A stretch of DNA of 14,397 nt, from the NCBI GenBank assembly GCA_030668025.1, contig DAOUUT010000064.1, forward strand, positions 1-14,397, written 5' to 3'. Positions 13,625-14,397 of the stretch are shown here, piece after piece. A model generated the notes under the pieces. That model was not told where the DNA came from. It did not search any database and worked only from the letters and a program-made list of their open reading frames with translations. Source of the stretch: Promethearchaeota archaeon (GTDB lineage Archaea; Asgardarchaeota; Lokiarchaeia; Sigynarchaeales; SOKP01). Each line of letters starts with the position of its first letter. The stretch's first letter is position 1. The position numbers were made by a program, and so were the translations under genes.

Positions 13625-14397
13625 TTATTTATTGAAAAAATCAATACTCCATCCTAAATAGTTAATTAAAGCTTCATATATAATATCACCAACTTCACTT
13701 AAAGAAACAGCCACATGATGGGCAAATCCACTACGACATAATTGTTTCAGTAAATCCTGCAGATTTGGAATTTTAACAACACCAAATCCTCCAAATGTAT
13801 CAAGAGGATCATCAGTATAATTTCCTTCTACAACTACAGCTTTTATTTCTCCAAAAATATCATCAGTTTCTATTCTGAGCATTGTACATGGTTTTGTCTT
13901 AACCCTTCCCTGAATCGCGCCAAAAGTATTTTCCTCACCATCAAATTCTGCCATTATTGGATGGACGGTCATTCTTGTATCTTGAAAGAAAGATTTCGGG
14001 AAATTGCTACAATGGAAAAGCACCATCTTATTGGAGTCATTGCCATAATTATTATTCCAATCTACAATTGCTGAGGGAGATCCTGACGCTAATTGGAGGA
14101 TGTACATTCCTATCAACCCTGAGATATCTACTTCACAGGCAGCAGGGACCAGACCTTCGCTAAACATACTCATAACCGCACAAGGAACGATCCCAAAATT
14201 AGAAACTATGGAAGGCCAACATTGAAATGCAAAACCATCCAATTCGTTTTCCAATACCCACTTCTCGACGACAACAGCTAGTTTTGCTAATTTTAATATG
14301 CCGTCTTCTGGAAATGTTGTAGTTGGTGTGTAGTCCTTAATGAGTTGAATTTTTTCCTTTACTTTAGGATCGCCATCTGGTAACCTACTAATTTCTC
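13625..14397 (-). CDS. L-fucose/L-arabinose-isomerase-like sugar isomerase (5' end outside window)
   Basis: The frame is open from the TAA at 13627-13625 to the right edge; TTG at 14254 is internal, since the frame continues upstream as LAKLAVVVEKWVLENELDGF. About 256 C-terminal residues are visible of a protein that in this family is about 450-500 aa. Recognisable parts are FAFQCWPSIVSNFGIVP, SEGLVPAACEVDISGLIG and VDWNNNYG (Glu and Asp of the divalent-metal site), MVLFHCSN, RIETDDIFGEIKA, EGNYTDDPLDTFGGFGV and FAHHVAVS (His ligand). Members interconvert aldoses and ketoses such as L-fucose or L-arabinose; the exact sugar cannot be set from this half. It shares its whole C-terminal 187 residues with the truncated copy at 9398-9958. 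It converges with the HTH/HNH gene after 44 bp. Confidence 0.88.
   Translation of the reverse strand, partial: EISRLPDGDPKVKEKIQLIKDYTPTTTFPEDGILKLAKLAVVVEKWVLENELDGFAFQCWPSIVSNFGIVPCAVMSMFSEGLVPAACEVDISGLIGMYILQLASGSPSAIVDWNNNYGNDSNKMVLFHCSNFPKSFFQDTRMTVHPIMAEFDGEENTFGAIQGRVKTKPCTMLRIETDDIFGEIKAVVVEGNYTDDPLDTFGGFGVVKIPNLQDLLKQLCRSGFAHHVAVSLSEVGDIIYEALINYLGWSIDFFNK

Noticed and set aside
13625..14254. A complete 209-aa isomerase domain starting at TTG 14254
   Set aside because: The frame continues without a stop to the window edge with family-typical sequence, so the gene is longer and cut by the window.

Overview
The window is AT-rich (AT-tracts fill most intergenic gaps) and looks archaeal. 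Several starts are preceded by TATA-like boxes with no -35 element, and at least one gene (4169, minus) has a TATA-like box at the spacing expected for a leaderless message. Ribosome-binding sites are of the GGTG/GAGGTGA type. The abundant coiled-coil proteins, the acyl-CoA/alicyclic degradation genes and the L-fucose/arabinose-isomerase-like sugar isomerases are compatible with an Asgard (Lokiarchaeia-like) genome. That placement is inference; there is no rRNA, tRNA or universal marker in the window.

Left region (1-1990): the C-terminal end of an acyl-CoA dehydrogenase (plus) runs tail-to-tail into a two-gene minus-strand operon. The operon encodes a BadI/MenB-type crotonase (1974->1183) and a 3-hydroxyacyl-CoA dehydrogenase (1174->323), with the first stop codon lying inside the second gene's ribosome-binding site. 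The dehydrogenase lacks the usual C-terminal catalytic Glu. Together with a BadI-like ring hydrolase this suggests oxidation of alicyclic or branched acyl-CoA, possibly cyclohexanecarboxyl-CoA type, rather than plain short-chain beta-oxidation.

Middle region (1990-8280): a 79-bp three-way-junction palindromic element abuts and overlaps the stop codon of a small coiled-coil gene. Next come a multi-pass membrane protein with an acidic tail and a DUF72 protein, all on minus. On plus there follow two tandem paralogous coiled-coil proteins with near-identical N-terminal and C-terminal caps, the first lacking any recognisable start codon. They are followed by an MgtC/DUF4010 membrane protein.

Right region (8280-14397): an accessory, probably defence-related, stretch. 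An orphan amino-DNA methyltransferase (plus) is followed by a truncated C-terminal copy of a sugar isomerase (minus), a short decayed gene end (minus), a SIR2-like NAD-binding protein (minus), a divergent 585-aa protein with HTH-like segments and a probable HNH nuclease core (plus), and finally a longer copy of the same isomerase (minus) running off the right edge. The SIR2 and HTH/HNH genes therefore sit between two same-orientation, diverged copies of one gene's 3' half. That arrangement could mark an insertion boundary and is the best candidate here for an undescribed system.
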